From: Chloroflexota bacterium
GTDB taxonomy: Bacteria > Chloroflexota > Dehalococcoidia > Lucifugimonadales > Australimonadaceae
DNA length: 6,244 bases
Reading direction: 5' to 3'
NCBI GenBank assembly: GCA_027625205.1
Contig: JAQBVZ010000047.1
Location: 1 to 6,244 of the forward strand
The first letter of the stretch is position 1. The number at the start of each line of letters is the position of its first letter. Of this stretch, positions 5,382-6,244 are shown in pieces. Made by a program: the position numbers and the translations under genes. The notes under the pieces were generated by a model. That model did no database searches and was not told where the DNA came from. It saw only the letters and a program-made list of their open reading frames with translations.

Positions 5382-5397
5382 TCACCCGATTGGATGA
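5382..5397. promoter_or_regulatory. second 16-bp dyad, downstream copy of a paired operator
   Basis: TCACCCGATTGGATGA shares TCACCCGA and the outer TGA with the copy at 5332-5347 and keeps five of six arm pairs (TCACCC against GGATGA). The two start exactly 50 bp apart, close to five helical turns. The site ends 75 bp before the ATG at 5473. Confidence 0.45.
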
Positions 5398-5460
5398 TGA
5401 ACCCCCTGGGCTCCCAGCGTAACAATAGGGCTGCGGACACGGGACATCAGCATAGGGACA

Positions 5461-5475
5461 GAGGAGGGCGAAATG
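5461..5475 (+). promoter_or_regulatory. ribosome binding site of the PAS-HisKA gene
   Basis: GAGGAGG (5461-5467), five bases, then ATG 5473. This fixes the start and argues that the short gene is really translated. Confidence 0.8.
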
Positions 5476-6186
5476 TTGGCAACCATTGACCATAACCCGG
5501 CGACTGAAGAGGGCACCGTAACAACGGCTCCCGACCTGGCGAACATGGTCCCCGACACGATGTTGGTGGTCACCCAAGACGGTAACGTGGCCGATTTCAT
5601 TGAGGGGCGGAGCCCAAGCCTCCAGTTCAACGGCGCAGAGGTGATGAACGCCAAGCTCACTGACCTACTTCCCGCTGAAGTGGCCGCCTCTTACATGAAC
5701 AAGGTTGGACAGGCCGCAAAGTCCGGCGCAATTAAGGAACTCAAGTATGAATTTTCGGACGCAAATTGCCTGCGGAACTTTGAATCCCGGTTCCTACCCT
5801 GCAATGATTGCAACGTGGCCGTGATTGTTAGGGACGTGTCCGGCCAAAAGCAAAGGGAAGCAAAGCTCAGAATGGCAGCGGTCCAGGTAGGGGTCAGCAC
5901 TGCGCTCAGCCAACTTGAGGCAGGCCTTGCTCACCACATCAGGAACCCGCTGACTCCCATTGTGCTTGGGGCCGAGTTGGCTGCCCGCAATCCTGCGTAC
6001 GGTTCAAATTTGCAATCCGCTGCAGAGGCAGGTGGCCGTAGAATCGGATGTGTGATGAATGCACTGGCTGACATAGCCAGCCTTCAGAAACTCCCTGTGG
6101 TGGTGGATGAAATTTCTGGCGCTCAGAGGCTGATGGATATCTCAGACCTTCTGGACCAGCGCCTTTCCTGTGATGGAGAGAACTAG
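5473..6186 (+). CDS. PAS-HisKA sensor protein lacking the kinase ATP-binding domain
   Basis: A 237-residue soluble protein with no signal peptide or membrane segment. Residues about 22-123 form a PAS sensor domain: MVPDTMLVVTQDGNVADF opens it and VAVIVRDVSGQKQREA closes it into the linker helix. Residues about 130-205 form a HisKA dimerisation domain with the H-box GLAHHIRNPLTPIVLGAELA (151-170). His154 is the expected phospho-acceptor and Asn158-Pro159 are conserved, but His155 stands where kinases usually carry Glu or Asp. The sequence then runs through MDISDLLDQRL (221-231), like the linker to an ATPase domain, and stops six residues later. No N, G1 or G2 box follows, and the 58 bases after the stop show none in any frame. 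Three Cys (99, 110, 113, the last two as CNDC) sit in the late PAS strands. It may be phosphorylated by another kinase, relay phosphate, or act by dimerising. Whether it is an intact specialised protein or a truncated kinase is unresolved; the strong ribosome site and intact frame favour a working gene. Confidence 0.8.
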   Translation: MLATIDHNPATEEGTVTTAPDLANMVPDTMLVVTQDGNVADFIEGRSPSLQFNGAEVMNAKLTDLLPAEVAASYMNKVGQAAKSGAIKELKYEFSDANCLRNFESRFLPCNDCNVAVIVRDVSGQKQREAKLRMAAVQVGVSTALSQLEAGLAHHIRNPLTPIVLGAELAARNPAYGSNLQSAAEAGGRRIGCVMNALADIASLQKLPVVVDEISGAQRLMDISDLLDQRLSCDGEN

Positions 6187-6244
6187 TTTGTTCACACCGG
6201 AAGAATTCCTAACAATTTCCTAACCTTTCAGCGCTGCCACCTTT
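6187..6244. other. intergenic end of the window
   Basis: 58 bp after the PAS-HisKA stop, with no reading frame or intrinsic terminator. It contains an 11-bp-phased direct repeat described separately. A gene to the right is likely but not visible. Confidence 0.6.
6206..6224. promoter_or_regulatory. 11-bp-phased direct repeat, OmpR/PhoB-type binding site candidate
   Basis: TTCCTAAC at 6206-6213 is repeated exactly at 6217-6224, start to start 11 bp. Tandem half-sites one helical turn apart are the usual binding pattern of winged-helix OmpR/PhoB response regulators. It lies 20 bp after the PAS-HisKA stop and would control a gene beyond the right edge. Confidence 0.45.

Larger units (their letters stand above)
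5240..5472. other. intergenic region ahead of the PAS-HisKA gene
   Basis: 233 bp with no gene. It contains an eight-base C run (5250-5257), a weak 5-bp hairpin CTCAT/ATGAG (5257-5268) without a T-tract, the GGTG/CACC pair at 5321-5330, two related dyads (5332-5347 and 5382-5397), and AACCAC as a direct repeat (5314-5319 and 5351-5356). I see no convincing sigma70 promoter; AACAAT at 5421-5426 is a possible -10 without a matching -35. No clear terminator separates it from the upstream operon, so read-through is possible. Confidence 0.6.

Noticed and set aside
5368..5660. Minus-strand frames of 69 and 92 codons over the PAS gene start and its upstream region
   Set aside because: They are antisense to a recognisable PAS sequence, lack ribosome sites and would read through the two dyads.
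6187..6244. A frameshifted continuation of the kinase ATPase domain
   Set aside because: The 58 visible bases after the stop show no N-box or other kinase motif in any frame, though a longer look beyond the edge is not possible.

Overview
The window looks like chromosomal DNA of a free-living, moderately GC-rich bacterium. The gene mix is a split hot-dog acyl dehydratase, a PAC2-family protein, a D-aminoacylase-like amidohydrolase coupled to a luciferase-like flavin oxidoreductase, and GTG starts with good Shine-Dalgarno sites. This suggests Chloroflexota, perhaps the SAR202/Dehalococcoidia side, where luciferase-like flavoenzymes are expanded. That placement is inference from gene content; there is no marker gene here to prove it. 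No integrase, transposase, CRISPR array or phage gene is visible.

Layout. Bases 1-780, minus strand: two adjacent single-hot-dog MaoC-like genes 20 bp apart. The upstream one lacks the catalytic His and the downstream one, cut by the window edge, has the D-x4-H motif, resembling the non-catalytic/catalytic pairing of HadA/HadB-type dehydratases. Bases 781-1114 hold no protein gene, but they contain a possible minus-strand promoter for the dehydratase operon, a plus-strand promoter overlapping an inverted repeat, about 140 bp of hairpin-forming sequence and a strong rho-independent terminator. I read this as a candidate small RNA gene. Bases 1115-1191 are tRNA-Trp(CCA) with its own extended -10 promoter and a 17-bp-stem terminator shared with the convergent PAC2 gene.

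Bases 1265-2179, minus strand: a PAC2-family protein of unknown role, possibly read from a leaderless transcript. A 220-bp divergent region carries a perfect 7+7 bp inverted repeat and a plausible plus-strand promoter. Bases 2400-5239, plus strand: an amidohydrolase of the D-aminoacylase type and, 26 nt later, an LLM-class flavin-dependent oxidoreductase, very likely one operon that opens and oxidises small amide-containing organic compounds (substrate unknown).

Bases 5240-5472 carry two related 16-bp dyads exactly 50 bp apart. They sit in front of a 237-codon gene (5473-6186) that encodes a PAS domain and a histidine-kinase dimerisation/phosphoacceptor domain but ends before any ATP-binding domain, with His in place of the usual acidic residue after the phospho-accepting His. 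The last 58 bases contain an 11-bp-phased direct repeat of the kind bound by OmpR/PhoB-family regulators.

The parts most worth following up are the candidate small RNA upstream of tRNA-Trp, the kinase-domain-less PAS-HisKA protein with its twin upstream operators and downstream 11-bp repeat, and the altered metal site of the amidohydrolase.
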